Counted from the first letter of the stretch, positions 8,316 through 18,259 are shown. The stretch is DNA of 41,383 nucleotides from Kosakonia oryziphila (GCF_900094795.1 NZ_FMBC01000043.1:1-41383), one strand, 5' to 3'. Translations and numbers: made by a program. Notes: generated by a model not told the origin, from the letters alone.

Positions 8316-9578
8316 CTACTGGCAAACCGGGAGTCTGGATCTCTCTATGTAGCGGCACGTCATATACGCGCCAGCCACGCACAGGGTGAGAGGGACAAAA
8401 AAGCTGAAGTCCATGCCAGTGAACTCCATCAGCAGGACAATGGCAGTCAGCGGCATCTGCATGGATGACGCCAGAAACGCGGCGCCGCCAGTGAGAGCAA
8501 ATTCCGCCATACTGCCGCCAGGGAAGAAGGGACCGACAAGCAGAAATATCAGCGCGCCCAGCAGTGCGCCAATCGCCAGGCCTGGCGTCAGCAGGCCGCC
8601 CTCTGCTCCGCTGCGTAACACCATCCAGATACTCACTACTTTCAGGACAATCAGCATGGCTGCCAGCGGCAGAGTGACGCCGCCGCCAAAACTGAGCTGC
8701 ACTGGCCCGCGACCATTACCTGGCAGTTGCGGAAACCAGATGGAGAACAAGCCCAGGCAGGCAAAGGCGAGTAAACAGAGCAGCGGCATCTGCCAGTTGC
8801 TTTTCGTCTGGCCCCGCGCTTGCCGCGTCATGCGGCGGAACTGGCTGGCGGCATAGCCGAACAGCGGACCGGAGAGCGCGGCCCAAACGATTAAAGACAC
8901 AGGTGCAGTAGATGCAATAAATTGATACTGACGTTCGTTGCCGAGCACCAGCGAGGTGATAAACGCCGCCAGCGCGGAGGTGATCGTTGCGGCGATCACC
9001 GCATCCCAGGCGATGGTCATCAGCAACACTTCCAGCGTGAAAATCGCACCTGCCAGCGGAACATTATAAACCGCAGCCAGCCCGGCTCCGGCGCCACAGG
9101 CGATCACCAACCGGGTTTCCTGCTCATTGAGGCCGCTACGCCTGGCAATGTTGCCGCCAAACAGTGCACCCACTTCTCGCGGCGCGCTTTCACGTCCCAG
9201 TGGCGAGCCCATCGCTACCGTCACTACCTGTAACAGAGCATGGCAGATTGTGGTGTTCGCAGGCATCTGACGACCATTTTCGCTGAGCGCCGCCGTAACG
9301 CTTACCCGGGGCTTGCCATATCGCGCCAGCAACCACCAGCCGCAGCCAGCAATTACACCGGCACCAGTCAGTGCGGCAAAACGGCGCAGGTTACTGGCAT
9401 CGGTAACGCCTTGCAGAAACGGCGCGCCGCCAATCAGTGATTGTTGGCTGTAACCAAACGCCAGATGCTGGATTCCATGCAGCAGTAGCACAACCAGCAT
9501 GCCTGACGCGCCGGAAAGCAGGCCAGTCAGCAGCAGCGCAATCCAGCGCCGCTGCCAGGAGGAAGGAGTGTCACTCAT
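8316..9578 (-). CDS. CLC-family chloride channel/transporter
   Basis: This 420-residue polytopic membrane protein has the CLC landmarks. SPLGRESAPREVGALFG (residues 125-141) is equivalent to the GREGP filter with the gating glutamate at 130. AAVYNVPLAGAIFTLE (168-183) and GGLLTPGLAIGALLG follow, and the C-terminal part has SSMQMPLTAIVLLMEFTG. The position equivalent to the internal proton glutamate of E. coli ClcA (Glu203) reads Val184 here, right after Glu183. This is the pattern of clcB-like members that may not be simple 2Cl-/H+ exchangers; that is inference. An AGGAAGGAG ribosome site supports the ATG at 9576-9578. A 93-codon in-frame extension upstream is rejected. Confidence 0.88.
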   Translation of the reverse strand: MSDTPSSWQRRWIALLLTGLLSGASGMLVVLLLHGIQHLAFGYSQQSLIGGAPFLQGVTDASNLRRFAALTGAGVIAGCGWWLLARYGKPRVSVTAALSENGRQMPANTTICHALLQVVTVAMGSPLGRESAPREVGALFGGNIARRSGLNEQETRLVIACGAGAGLAAVYNVPLAGAIFTLEVLLMTIAWDAVIAATITSALAAFITSLVLGNERQYQFIASTAPVSLIVWAALSGPLFGYAASQFRRMTRQARGQTKSNWQMPLLCLLAFACLGLFSIWFPQLPGNGRGPVQLSFGGGVTLPLAAMLIVLKVVSIWMVLRSGAEGGLLTPGLAIGALLGALIFLLVGPFFPGGSMAEFALTGGAAFLASSMQMPLTAIVLLMEFTGMDFSFFVPLTLCVAGAYMTCRYIERSRLPVCQ

Positions 9579-9935
9579 CGATTCAGTCTCTGTGTAACTA
9601 ACGTCGCGATCATTATTCCACAGAAAATATGAAGCTTTTAACAATAGGTTACCATTAACTGATGACAAATACGGTTCTTTTCCGGCTGTTATCACGCAGC
9701 CAGGCAGTTTCAACGTAGTCCAGAGGCGCTGGCGGGGTGGCAATACACAGTTGCGCCGGTACCGCCACGCGAACATCTCAGCGGTGGTTTCCTGCAACAC
9801 GGCAGAGATCGATGAGCGCGACATTCGACGGCTGGGAACCTGATGACGTTCAGGCACTGTTCCGGCGGGTCGGAAATATGCACAGACACTACTGAAGCAT
9901 GAAGAGGCCGCCTGAGCGAACAGGCGGCAACAGGA
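9579..9935. other. Gene-free gap upstream of clcB-like gene with an interrupted frame
   Basis: There is no intact gene in these 357 bp. The plus strand from 9662 to 9895 has one long frame broken by a single TAG at 9716-9718. It reads MTNTVLFRLLSRSQAVST before the stop and ends DVQALFRRVGNMHRHY. It might be the remains of a small regulator, but no family is certain. The minus strand also stays open in the frame of the CLC gene from 9857, without a ribosome site. The end of the stretch holds the trp terminator. Confidence 0.3.
9907..9928 (-). terminator. Hairpin at the end of the trp operon
   Basis: GCCGCCTG and CAGGCGGC form an 8-bp GC-rich stem with a 6-nt loop, 7 bp after the trpA stop. 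The expected U-tract is replaced by CTCTTC, so termination may be partial or helped by Rho. Confidence 0.6.
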
Positions 9936-10745
9936 TTAACGCGGCAGCGTAGCGGCTTTCAGGCTCTGAACAAAAGCTTTCAGCTCAGCCAACATCGCCG
10001 TGGGGTTTTGCAGATTTTTTTCAATGATTTTGACAATCGCCGAGCCGGAAATCGCGCCTGCAGCGCCGGCATTCACGGCAGCGGCAACCTGATCCGGCGC
10101 GGAGATACCAAAGCCCTGTAACGGCGGCGCAGCGTGGTATTCCTTCAGTTTTTCCACCAGATGATGCAACGGCAGCGCCGCACGGTTTTCCGCACCGGTC
10201 ACGCCAGCCCGCGACAGCAGATAGGTATAACCGCGACCATAAGAGGCAATCTGACGCAGCAGTTCATCATCGGCATTCGGCGGACAGATGAAAATAGGCG
10301 CAACATTGTGGCGCATAGCCGCTTGACGGAAAGGTGCAGACTCCTCAATAGGCACATCGGCCACCAGAACTGAATCGACACCGACTTTTTCGCATTTGGC
10401 ATAAAACTCATCAATGCCACCGCTGAACACCAGGTTGGCGTACATCAGCAAGCCAATTGGAATGGTCGGATGCTTCTGGCGAATGGTTGCCAGTATTTCA
10501 AAGCACTGGGTCGGCGTAACGCCTGCGGCGAAAGCACGCAGCGTCGCACTCTGGATCGTCGGGCCATCGGCCAGTGGATCGGAGAATGGGATCCCCAGCT
10601 CCAGCGCGTCCGCCCCGGCTTCGATCAGCGTATCGATAATTTTCAGCGACTGTTCCGGAGACGGATCACCCAGCGTAACAAAGGGAACAAAAGCGCCTTC
10701 TTTCCGGTCGGCGAGCCGTTTAAACAGGTTGTCGTAGCGTTCCAT
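9936..10745 (-). CDS. trpA: Tryptophan synthase alpha subunit
   Basis: TrpA cleaves indole-3-glycerol phosphate to indole, which tunnels to TrpB. This 269-residue TIM barrel has the catalytic Glu49 and Asp60 in [19 protein letters not shown], loop 6 ([15 protein letters not shown]) and the phosphate-binding [12 protein letters not shown]. Its start overlaps the trpB stop as TGATG at position 10745, so the two subunits are translationally coupled and made in equal amounts. It is the last gene of trpLEDCBA. Confidence 0.98.
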   Translation of the reverse strand: MERYDNLFKRLADRKEGAFVPFVTLGDPSPEQSLKIIDTLIEAGADALELGIPFSDPLADGPTIQSATLRAFAAGVTPTQCFEILATIRQKHPTIPIGLLMYANLVFSGGIDEFYAKCEKVGVDSVLVADVPIEESAPFRQAAMRHNVAPIFICPPNADDELLRQIASYGRGYTYLLSRAGVTGAENRAALPLHHLVEKLKEYHAAPPLQGFGISAPDQVAAAVNAGAAGAISGSAIVKIIEKNLQNPTAMLAELKAFVQSLKAATLPR

Positions 10746-11938
10746 CAGATTTCCCCTCGCGCTTTCAGGATGTCATGTACGGTGAAGATGTCTTTATCGC
10801 CGCGGCCGGAGAGGTTAACCACCAGCAACTGCTCTTTATCCGGGTTTTCGCGCATCATTTTCAGCGCGTGGGCGAGGGCGTGCGAAGATTCCAGCGCCGG
10901 AATAATCCCTTCATGGCGGCTCAGCATCTGGAAAGCGTCAAGCGCTTCGTCGTCGGTAATCGACACATAATCAGCGCGACCAATGCTGTTGAGATGCGCA
11001 TGCTGCGGCCCGACAGACGGGAAATCCAGCCCGGCGGAGATGGAGTAAGACTCTTCAATTTGTCCTTCATCGGTCTGCATCATCGGCGATTTCATACCGA
11101 AATAGATACCCACGCGACCGTGCTTCAGCGGTGCGCCGTGTTCGCCGGTTTCAATACCGTGACCGGCCGGTTCAACGCCGATCAGGCTAACGCCGGTTTC
11201 ATCGATAAAATCAGCAAACATGCCAATAGCATTAGAGCCGCCGCCGACGCAGGCAATCACGGCATCCGGCAGGCGTCCCTCTCTTTCGAGGATCTGCGCT
11301 TTGGTCTCTTCGCCGATCATGCGCTGGAATTCTCGCACTATGGTCGGGAACGGGTGTGGGCCAGCCGCAGTGCCAAGCATATAGTGCGCGGTTTCGTAGC
11401 TGCCGGACCAGTCGCGCAACGCTTCGTTACAAGCGTCTTTCAGCGTGGCGGAGCCGCTGTGTACCGGAATCACTTCTGCGCCCATCAGGCGCATACGGAA
11501 GACGTTTGGTGACTGGCGCTCAACATCTTTTGCGCCCATATAGATGCGGCACTTCAGGCCGAGCAGAGCGCTGGCAAGCGCTGATGCCACGCCATGTTGC
11601 CCCGCACCGGTTTCTGCGATGATTTCGGTTTTACCCATCCGTTTTGCCAGCAGCGCCTGACCGAGAACCTGGTTGGTTTTGTGCGCACCGCCGTGCAGCA
11701 GATCTTCACGTTTCAGGTACAATGTGGTGCGGGTACCGGCAGTCAGGTTCTGGCATTTTGTCAGCGCAGTCGGACGCCCGGCGTAGTTTTTTAGTAGATC
11801 GTTAAACTGACGCTGAAAATCTGCATCGCTCTGGGCGCTGACAAATGCTTCTTCCAGTTGACGCAGCGCAGGCATCAGGATCTGTGGAACAAACATGCCG
11901 CCAAACTCGCCAAACCATGGGTTCAATAGTGTCGTCAT
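10745..11938 (-). CDS. trpB: Tryptophan synthase beta subunit
   Basis: This 397-residue PLP enzyme condenses indole with serine to make tryptophan in the alpha2-beta2 complex. Visible features are the PLP lysine in [18 protein letters not shown] (Lys87 region), the phosphate loop [12 protein letters not shown] and [16 protein letters not shown]. The C-terminal part has [10 protein letters not shown] and NLSGRGDKD. It starts 12 bp after trpCF and shares a base with the trpA start. Confidence 0.98.
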   Translation of the reverse strand: MTTLLNPWFGEFGGMFVPQILMPALRQLEEAFVSAQSDADFQRQFNDLLKNYAGRPTALTKCQNLTAGTRTTLYLKREDLLHGGAHKTNQVLGQALLAKRMGKTEIIAETGAGQHGVASALASALLGLKCRIYMGAKDVERQSPNVFRMRLMGAEVIPVHSGSATLKDACNEALRDWSGSYETAHYMLGTAAGPHPFPTIVREFQRMIGEETKAQILEREGRLPDAVIACVGGGSNAIGMFADFIDETGVSLIGVEPAGHGIETGEHGAPLKHGRVGIYFGMKSPMMQTDEGQIEESYSISAGLDFPSVGPQHAHLNSIGRADYVSITDDEALDAFQMLSRHEGIIPALESSHALAHALKMMRENPDKEQLLVVNLSGRGDKDIFTVHDILKARGEI

Positions 11939-11950
11939 TCTCTTCTTTCC

Positions 11951-13309
11951 TTAATAAGCACGCAGCGTACGGAAAACCGAAGCCAGTTTGCTGGCATCTT
12001 TAATACCCGGTTCCGACTCCACGCCTGAATTAAAATCGAGTCCGGCACAGCCGGTTTTCGCCGCCTGCACACAATTATCTGCGCTCAGGCCGCCAGCCAG
12101 CAGCACATTATCGAGCGGTTCACCGGCCAGTAGTGACCAGTCGAAGCTTTGGCCGCTGCCGCCCTGGCCATTGTCGAAGACATATTTATCAACCTGCTGT
12201 AAGTGACGTGACGGCAAGGTGTCGCTGACACTCAGCGCTTTCCAGATTTGCGTTCGGGCAGGCAATACCGCACGCAAAGCGTCAATATAGGCTTGATCTT
12301 CGTCGCCGTGTAACTGCACCGCAGAGAGTGCCAGCATTTTCGCTTTCGCCACCACATCTTCAACCGGGGTATTACGGAACACGCCAACATAATGCAGCGG
12401 TGCGCCCTGCATTACCGCCTGCGCCTGTTCATCGGAGACAGCGCGTGGCGAGGAGGCGACAAAAATCAATCCACCATAAATTGCGCCTGCTTCATGGGCG
12501 GCGCGCGCATCTTCGGCGCGAGTCAATCCGCATACCTTGTTCTCGCCGAGTAGCACACGTTTCACGGCGGCATCAAGATCATCATGAGACATCAGTGCTG
12601 AACCAATCAGGAAGCCATTGGCAAAGTGGCTTAGTTCACGAACCTGGGCATAGGTATTAATGCCGGACTCGCTGATCACCGTGACGCCATTACCCAGACG
12701 CGGCGCAAGCTGGCGGGTACGGTTGAGATCAATCGAGAGGTCGCGCAGATTGCGGTTATTAATGCCGACCACTTTCGCTTTCAGCGCAATAGCGCGTTGC
12801 AGTTCTTCTTCGTTGCTCACTTCAGTCAGCACACCCATCTTCAGGCTATGCGCCACGGCGGCAAGCTGGCGGTACTGCTCGTCATCCAGCACTGACAGCA
12901 TCAACAGGCAAGCATCGGCCTGGTAGTAACGAGCCAGATAGATCTGATACGGATCGATAATAAAATCTTTGCACAGAATCGGCTGTGGCGCGATGGCGCT
13001 GACGATGGGCAGAAAATCGAAACTGCCCTGGAAATATTTCTCATCGGTCAGTACGGAAATCGCTGAAGCGTGATGTTTATAAATGTCGGCGATGCGCGCC
13101 GGATCGAAATCGTCACGGATAACACCTTTAGAGGGCGATGCTTTTTTGCATTCCAGAATAAAGGCGGTACGTGTTCCTTGCAGAGCATTGTAGAAGCTGC
13201 GTGTACTCGGCACGACATCGTTCTGGAAACTGGCCAGCGGTTGCTGCTCCTTGCGCGCCGCAACCCATATGGCTTTGTCGGCGACGATTTTCGCTAAAAC
13301 GGTTTGCAT
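11951..13309 (-). CDS. trpC: Bifunctional indole-3-glycerol-phosphate synthase / phosphoribosylanthranilate isomerase
   Basis: This 452-residue fused enzyme is typical of enterobacteria. The N-terminal barrel (about 1-255) is the synthase, with FILECKKASPSKGVIRDDFD, GINNRNLRDLSIDL and VISESGI. The C-terminal barrel (about 256-452) is the isomerase (TrpF), with the conserved cysteine in KVCGLTRAEDARAA and the phosphate-binding NVLLAGGLSADN. It performs steps 3 and 4 of the pathway in the cytoplasm. It begins 3 bp after the trpD stop. Confidence 0.97.
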   Translation of the reverse strand: MQTVLAKIVADKAIWVAARKEQQPLASFQNDVVPSTRSFYNALQGTRTAFILECKKASPSKGVIRDDFDPARIADIYKHHASAISVLTDEKYFQGSFDFLPIVSAIAPQPILCKDFIIDPYQIYLARYYQADACLLMLSVLDDEQYRQLAAVAHSLKMGVLTEVSNEEELQRAIALKAKVVGINNRNLRDLSIDLNRTRQLAPRLGNGVTVISESGINTYAQVRELSHFANGFLIGSALMSHDDLDAAVKRVLLGENKVCGLTRAEDARAAHEAGAIYGGLIFVASSPRAVSDEQAQAVMQGAPLHYVGVFRNTPVEDVVAKAKMLALSAVQLHGDEDQAYIDALRAVLPARTQIWKALSVSDTLPSRHLQQVDKYVFDNGQGGSGQSFDWSLLAGEPLDNVLLAGGLSADNCVQAAKTGCAGLDFNSGVESEPGIKDASKLASVFRTLRAY

Positions 13310-13312
13310 CTT

Positions 13313-14908
13313 TTATCCTCTTGCCGCAAGTGCGGTGACTTTGTCGTAGGCTGCTCCGCTGTGCAGCACATCCAGTACTTTCTGCGTGTTGGCCCGTAAA
13401 TCTTCGTTGCCGTGCAGACGCATCAGCATCGCGACGTTGGCGGCCACCGCAGCTTCATGAGCAGTTTCGCCTTTACCTTGTAATAAGCGCGTCAGAATGT
13501 CACGGTTTTCTTCCGGCGTGCCGCCCGCAAGCTGCTCCTGATGATAAGGCGTCAGGCCGAAGTCTTCGGCAGTCAACTGGTAACTTTTAATTTCGCCGTT
13601 GTTTAGCTCCGCAACCAGCGTCGGCGCATGTAATGACACTTCATCCATACCGCCGCTATGCACTACGGCTGCTCGTTGATAACCGAGAACGCGCAGGGTT
13701 TCCGCAATAGGCAACACCAGCTCCGGGCTGTAAACGCCAATCAACGCCAGCGGCGGATGTGCCGGGTTGATGAGCGGCCCCAGCACGTTAAACAGGGTGC
13801 GGGTTTTTAGCTGCTGACGTACCGGCATCGCGTGGCGGAAGCCCGTGTGATATTTCGGTGCAAACAGGAAGCAGACACCAAGTTCATCCAGCGCACTGCG
13901 CGATTTGTCGGCATTCATGTCCAGATTAATACCAAATGCGGCCAGTAGGTCGGATGAACCTGAGCGGCTGGAAACGCTGCGGTTACCGTGTTTAGCGACC
14001 TTCAGCCCGCACGCAGCAGCGACAAACGCGCTGGCGGTGGAAATATTGATACTGTTGCTGCCATCGCCGCCAGTGCCGACGATATCCGCAAACGGATAAT
14101 CCGGTCGCGGGAAGGGCGCGGCATTTTCCAGCAACGCCGTAGCAGCACCGGCAATCTCATTCGGATGCTCGCCGCGGATCTTCATGCTGACCAGTGCTGC
14201 GGCCAGTTGTTCCGGCTTCAGCTCACCACGAACCACCGACGAGAAAAGCTGGTGGCTCTCTTGCTGGCTGAGGGTTTGCGCCTGGTAAAGTTTCTCCAGA
14301 ATTGGTTGCAGTGTGTTGCTTTGCTCCAGCTTCTGCAACGCCCAGGCCAGCGTCTGATCCAGCAGACGTGCGCCCTGCGTGGTGAGGATCGATTCCGGGT
14401 GGAACTGGAAGCCACAGACACGATCCGCATCATGACGTACCGCCATCACCATGCCGTTGAAATGCGCATTGATAGTCAACCCGGCGGGGATATTGCTGCC
14501 AACCAGCGAATGGTAACGCGCCACCGGCAGCGGATTGCTTAAACCGGCAAACATTGCCTGGCCATCATGTTCAATACTGGAAGCTTTGCCGTGCAGAATT
14601 TCACCGGCCTGGCCGACGTAACCGCCGTAGGCTTCGACAATCGCCTGATGCCCAAGACAGATACCAATAATCGGCAACTTACCGCGCAGACGCGTTAACA
14701 GTTCCGGCATGCAGCCAGCCTCCGACGGTGCGCCAGGACCAGGTGACAGCATCAGTACCGGGTTTTGCATCGTAGCCAGGCGGTCAATTAAGGTTTGTGC
14801 GGGTACATGGTTACGATAAATCACCACATTATGTCCGCTTGCACGCAGCTGATCCGCCAGGTTGTAAGTAAAAGAGTCGATATTATCGAGCAGCAGAATG
14901 TCAGCCAT
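13313..14908 (-). CDS. trpD: Anthranilate synthase glutaminase / anthranilate phosphoribosyltransferase fusion
   Basis: This 531-residue fusion of TrpG and TrpD is typical of enterobacteria. The class-I glutamine amidotransferase (about 1-195) shows the nucleophile loop [15 protein letters not shown] and the HPES end of the catalytic triad. The transferase (about 200-531) has the [14 protein letters not shown] and [15 protein letters not shown] motifs that bind PRPP and anthranilate. The amidotransferase half feeds ammonia to TrpE, and the other half makes phosphoribosylanthranilate. Its ATG overlaps the trpE stop (TGATG at 14908), so the TrpE and TrpD subunits are made in step. Confidence 0.97.
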   Translation of the reverse strand: MADILLLDNIDSFTYNLADQLRASGHNVVIYRNHVPAQTLIDRLATMQNPVLMLSPGPGAPSEAGCMPELLTRLRGKLPIIGICLGHQAIVEAYGGYVGQAGEILHGKASSIEHDGQAMFAGLSNPLPVARYHSLVGSNIPAGLTINAHFNGMVMAVRHDADRVCGFQFHPESILTTQGARLLDQTLAWALQKLEQSNTLQPILEKLYQAQTLSQQESHQLFSSVVRGELKPEQLAAALVSMKIRGEHPNEIAGAATALLENAAPFPRPDYPFADIVGTGGDGSNSINISTASAFVAAACGLKVAKHGNRSVSSRSGSSDLLAAFGINLDMNADKSRSALDELGVCFLFAPKYHTGFRHAMPVRQQLKTRTLFNVLGPLINPAHPPLALIGVYSPELVLPIAETLRVLGYQRAAVVHSGGMDEVSLHAPTLVAELNNGEIKSYQLTAEDFGLTPYHQEQLAGGTPEENRDILTRLLQGKGETAHEAAVAANVAMLMRLHGNEDLRANTQKVLDVLHSGAAYDKVTALAARG

Positions 14909-16470
14909 CAGAACGTCTCCTGTGCGTGGTGTGCGGTGGCAATGGCGCGCAGAACCGCGCGAGCTTTATTACGGGTTTCATCGGCTTCAGACTGCGGTAC
15001 AGAATCCAGTACCACTCCGGCTCCGGCCTGAACGGTGGCAATACCGTCTTCAACCCACGCGGAACGAATGACAATACAGGTATCCAGATCGCCGTGAGCG
15101 GTGAAGTAACCGACAGCGCCGCCATAGCTGCCGCGTCGCGCGCCTTCGGCATGGGCAATCAGTTGCATGGCGCGGACTTTCGGCGCGCCACTAAGCGTTC
15201 CCATATTCATGCAGGCGCGGTAAGCGTGCAGCACATCCAGATCCTGACGCAGTTCGCCAACCACGCGGGAAACCAGGTGCATAACGTAGGAGTAACGATC
15301 CACTTTTGTCAGGTCGGCAACATAACGACTGCCCGGCGTACAGATGCGTGCCAGATCGTTACGCGCCAGATCGACCAGCATCAGGTGCTCAGAAAGTTCT
15401 TTGTGGTCGGTACGCATGTCAAGTTCGATACGGCTGTCGAGATCGCGATCCAGCGAACCGTCCGGGCGACGACCGCGCGGGCGTGTTCCGGCGATGGGGT
15501 AGATCTCAATCTGACGGTTGCTGGCGTCATACTTCAGTGAGCTTTCCGGTGATGCGCCGAACAGGGCGAAATCATCGTCCTGCATGAAAAACATATACGG
15601 GCTGGGGTTGCTCTTTTTCAGCACTTCATAAGCGGCCAGCGGCGAGGGGCAGGGCAGCGTAAAGCGGCGCGACGGGACAACCTGGAAAATTTCACCGCTG
15701 CGAATCGCTTTCTGCATCTCCCGTACAACGGTGCCGTACTCTTCATCGCTCTGGTTGGTTTCGCAACGCATATGCGCAACGGTTTGTACCGGCAGCGGCT
15801 CTGCGGGGAGATCCAGTTGCTGGCGCAGGACATTAATACGCTCAAGCAGGCGTGCTTTTTCGTCGGCATCCTGGCTGAACACGCTCGCCTGGATACGCGT
15901 CTGCTGTTTCTGGTGGTCGATCACCAGTAATGTTTCCGCCAGGTAGAAGCAGTAATCCGGGCAGCGACGGTCGTGGGCAAGCTGCGGTAAATCTTCAAAA
16001 CCAGCGACCAGGTCATAGGCAAACAATCCGCCAAAAAACATCGCTTCGCGTTCGTCAGCCGGGACATCGACCAGTGTTTGCAGCAGGCGGAAAGCGTCAA
16101 ACACCGAGAGCGAACACAGGCGGGCGTCTTCATCCAGCAGCGTGCTGACCGACGGAAAACGCAATTCGCGGCCATCCATCAGCACGGTGTTTTCAACCCC
16201 GGCAGGCAGCGCCGCATCAAGCAGGTTCAACAGGGAAGCGCCATTGGCCGTTAGTGCCTTAATAGTGACAGTGTCACCCAGCGCAGTAATGCGCAGCGCG
16301 CTATCAACCAGTAGCAGGCTTTTTAGATCATTCTTACTGTCAATATCGGCGGATTCCAGCAGCAGTGTGGCCGGCCGATCGCCGCATAATTGGTGGAACA
16401 GCGCAGTCGGATTGTCACGGTATGCGGCGTTGCTGGTCAGAAGTTCGAGTGCTGGTTTTTGCGTTTGCAT
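14908..16470 (-). CDS. trpE: Anthranilate synthase component I
   Basis: TrpE converts chorismate and ammonia (or glutamine through TrpD) to anthranilate. This 520-residue protein has the N-terminal feedback-inhibition element [19 protein letters not shown] near residue 40, where tryptophan binds. The catalytic C-terminal half has [35 protein letters not shown] and [12 protein letters not shown] longer frame from 16545 runs back through the attenuator; the ATG at 16468-16470 gives the E. coli length. Several stretches between residues 130 and 260 differ from E. coli and Salmonella, which is useful for placing the host. Confidence 0.98.
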   Translation of the reverse strand: MQTQKPALELLTSNAAYRDNPTALFHQLCGDRPATLLLESADIDSKNDLKSLLLVDSALRITALGDTVTIKALTANGASLLNLLDAALPAGVENTVLMDGRELRFPSVSTLLDEDARLCSLSVFDAFRLLQTLVDVPADEREAMFFGGLFAYDLVAGFEDLPQLAHDRRCPDYCFYLAETLLVIDHQKQQTRIQASVFSQDADEKARLLERINVLRQQLDLPAEPLPVQTVAHMRCETNQSDEEYGTVVREMQKAIRSGEIFQVVPSRRFTLPCPSPLAAYEVLKKSNPSPYMFFMQDDDFALFGASPESSLKYDASNRQIEIYPIAGTRPRGRRPDGSLDRDLDSRIELDMRTDHKELSEHLMLVDLARNDLARICTPGSRYVADLTKVDRYSYVMHLVSRVVGELRQDLDVLHAYRACMNMGTLSGAPKVRAMQLIAHAEGARRGSYGGAVGYFTAHGDLDTCIVIRSAWVEDGIATVQAGAGVVLDSVPQSEADETRNKARAVLRAIATAHHAQETF

Positions 16471-16492
16471 AGTCGCTCTCATAAATTTGTTC

Positions 16493-16519
16493 AAAAAAAA
16501 GCCCGCTGAGTGAGCGGGC
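16493..16519 (-). terminator. trp attenuator (3:4 terminator hairpin)
   Basis: On the minus strand GCCCGCT-CACTC-AGCGGGC is followed by eight T. This is the transcription-terminator form of the trp leader, 22 bp before trpE. It forms when ribosomes read the leader Trp codons without pausing. Upstream segments (ACAGGGCTGTG and the CCCGGCCC just before the stem) could form the competing antiterminator. Confidence 0.95.
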
Positions 16520-16563
16520 CGGGTATCGGTATGCTGAATGCGCACGTGATCTCACAGCCCTGT

Positions 16564-16608
16564 TCAGGGAGTGCGCCACCAGCGAGTAACAGAGAAATGT
16601 GCATTCAT
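16564..16608 (-). CDS. trpL: trp operon leader peptide
   Basis: This 14-codon ORF reads MNAHFSVTRWWRTP then TGA. The two adjacent Trp codons (UGG UGG) sit at residues 10 and 11, as in the E. coli leader, but residues 2-9 are different. Ribosome stalling there in tryptophan shortage favours the antiterminator and lets RNA polymerase reach trpE. A second ATG four bases further in is out of frame and lacks the Trp codons, so the first ATG is the start. Confidence 0.95.
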   Translation of the reverse strand: MNAHFSVTRWWRTP

Positions 16609-16637
16609 TGTTGCGATACCTTGTCGTGTGAACTTGC

Positions 16638-16671
16638 GTACTAGTTAACTGGTTCATGAAAAGAAAGTCAA
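16638..16671 (-). promoter_or_regulatory. trp promoter and TrpR operator
   Basis: TTGACT (16666-16671, minus strand) and TTAACT (16643-16648) are separated by 17 bp. The palindrome GAACCAGTTAACTAGTAC (16638-16655) covers the -10 and matches the TrpR operator centre AGTTAACTAG. Tryptophan-bound TrpR would block RNA polymerase there, as known in E. coli. One half-site differs (ACCAG rather than ACTAG). Confidence 0.92.
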
Positions 16672-16678
16672 CCCTGAT

Positions 16679-16707
16679 TTCAGAAAAAGTTGGCTAACCG
16701 TTATGAT
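16679..16707 (+). promoter_or_regulatory. Probable rnm promoter, back to back with the trp promoter
   Basis: TTCAGA (16679-16684) and TATGAT (16702-16707) are separated by 17 bp, 41 bp before the rnm start. The two -35 elements face away from each other only 7 bp apart, so polymerases at the two promoters would crowd one another. Confidence 0.5.
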
Positions 16708-16747
16708 AGGGCGCAAACAGATGTCCTGATAAATCTACGGAGCCGCT

Positions 16748-17608
16748 TTGAGCGACACGAATTACGCCATTATTTATGACCTGCATAGCCACACCATCGC
16801 CTCTGACGGCCGGCTTTCCCCGGAACAACTGGTACATCGCGCGGTAGAAATGCGAGTGGGCACGTTGGCTATTACCGATCACGATACCACAGCTGCTATC
16901 CCTGCGGCACGTGCTGAAATTGCCAGTGCCGGGCTGGCGCTGGAATTAATTAGCGGTGTGGAAATCTCCACCGTCTGGGAAAATCATGAAATCCATATTG
17001 TGGGTCTGAATATTGATATCGACCACCCGGCGATGTGCGAATTTTTGCAACAGCAGTCCACGCGTCGTGCCCTGCGTGCGCAACTTATTGCCGAGCGTCT
17101 GGAAAAAGCGCATATCCCCGGCGCGTGGGAGGGCGCACAGCAACTGGCTCAGGGCGCAAGCGTGACGCGTGGTCATTTTGCCCGCTTTCTGGTTGAACAG
17201 GGAAAGGCCAGTAACATCGGCGATGTTTTTAAAAAATATCTTGCGCGCGGGAAAACCGGATATGTTCCGCCGCAGTGGTGTACAATAGAACAAGCTATTG
17301 AAGTGATTCATCATTCTGGCGGAACGGCGGTGCTGGCCCATCCTGGTCGTTATAACCTTTCCGCTAAATGGCTGAAAAGACTGCTGGCGCATTTTGCTGA
17401 CAGCGGCGGAGAGGCGATGGAAGTCGCCCAATGCCAGCAGGCTCCCAATGAACGAGCGCAGCTCGCCGTGTATGCCCGCCAGTATGGTTTGCTGGCGTCG
17501 CAAGGATCGGATTTCCATCAGCCCTGCCCGTGGATTGAACTGGGGCGCAAACTCTGGCTACCGGCCGGTGTTGAAGGCGTCTGGCTGAAATGGGAGCAGC
17601 CGCAGTAA
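16748..17608 (+). CDS. rnm: RNase AM (5'-3' exonuclease, PHP family; YciV)
   Basis: This 286-residue PHP-domain metal hydrolase has the metal-binding motifs YDLHSHTIASDG, LAITDHDTTAAI, SGVEIST, EIHIVGLNID, VLAHPGRY and QGSDFHQP. In E. coli this enzyme matures the 5' ends of 5S and other rRNAs and degrades short oligonucleotides, 5' to 3', with Mn2+. The start codon is TTG (16748-16750), encoding MSDTNYAIIYD, which aligns with the E. coli N-terminus, and no better ATG exists. The C-terminus stops a few residues earlier than in K-12. It is followed 18 bp later by yciO. Confidence 0.95.
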   Translation: MSDTNYAIIYDLHSHTIASDGRLSPEQLVHRAVEMRVGTLAITDHDTTAAIPAARAEIASAGLALELISGVEISTVWENHEIHIVGLNIDIDHPAMCEFLQQQSTRRALRAQLIAERLEKAHIPGAWEGAQQLAQGASVTRGHFARFLVEQGKASNIGDVFKKYLARGKTGYVPPQWCTIEQAIEVIHHSGGTAVLAHPGRYNLSAKWLKRLLAHFADSGGEAMEVAQCQQAPNERAQLAVYARQYGLLASQGSDFHQPCPWIELGRKLWLPAGVEGVWLKWEQPQ

Positions 17609-17626
17609 AACGTAAGAGAGGGAAGT

Positions 17627-18247
17627 ATGAGTCAGTTTTTTTATATTCATCCGGAAAACCCACAACCACGATTAATTAATCAGGCGGTGGAGATCGTGCG
17701 TAAGGGCGGTGTGATTGTTTATCCCACCGACTCCGGGTATGCGCTGGGGTGTAAAATCGAAGATAAAGGCGCGATGGAACGGATTTGCCGCATCCGTCAT
17801 CTGCCGGATGGTCACAACTTCACACTGATGTGCCGCGATCTGTCAGAGCTGTCGACTTATTCATTCGTTGATAACGTGGCGTTTCGTCTGATTAAAAATA
17901 ACACGCCCGGTAATTACACTTTTATCCTGAAAGGGACAAAAGAGGTACCGCGTCGTTTATTGCAGGAAAAACGCAAAACCATCGGGCTACGCGTACCGTC
18001 GAATCCGATTGCGCTGGCGCTACTGGAAACGCTCAATGAGCCGATGCTCTCAACGTCATTAATGCTGCCGGGCAGCGATTTTACCGAATCTGACCCTGAT
18101 GAAATCAAAGATCGCCTGGAAAAAGTCGTTGACCTGATCATCCACGGCGGCTATCTCGGGCAGCAACCAACGACCGTGATAGACTTAACCAATGATACTC
18201 CGGTGGTGCTCCGCGAAGGCGTCGGCGACGTTAAGCCTTTCTTATAG
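17627..18247 (+). CDS. yciO: YciO, Sua5/YrdC/YwlC-family protein
   Basis: This 206-residue protein matches E. coli YciO. The YrdC-like nucleotide/RNA-binding core is visible: GGVIVYPTDSGYALGCKIED, RICRIRHLPDGHNFTLMCRD and KTIGLRVPSNPIALALLE. Its relatives TsaC/Sua5 make threonylcarbamoyl-AMP for tRNA t6A, but YciO is not thought to be the main enzyme for that step. A GAGAGGGAAG ribosome site precedes the ATG. In K-12 yciQ follows; here the gene ends 65 bp before the left end of an integrated element. Confidence 0.94.
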   Translation: MSQFFYIHPENPQPRLINQAVEIVRKGGVIVYPTDSGYALGCKIEDKGAMERICRIRHLPDGHNFTLMCRDLSELSTYSFVDNVAFRLIKNNTPGNYTFILKGTKEVPRRLLQEKRKTIGLRVPSNPIALALLETLNEPMLSTSLMLPGSDFTESDPDEIKDRLEKVVDLIIHGGYLGQQPTTVIDLTNDTPVVLREGVGDVKPFL

Positions 18248-18259
18248 TGAACAAGCCGC

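Noticed and set aside
9579..9857. 93-codon N-terminal extension of the CLC gene
   Set aside because: The extension is not membrane-like, lacks a ribosome site, and the ATG at 9578 has AGGAAGGAG upstream.
10775..11512. 245-codon plus-strand frame opposite trpB (and similar frames opposite trpD and trpE)
   Set aside because: GC-rich enzyme genes in this genome leave long antisense frames; no start signals or family motifs.
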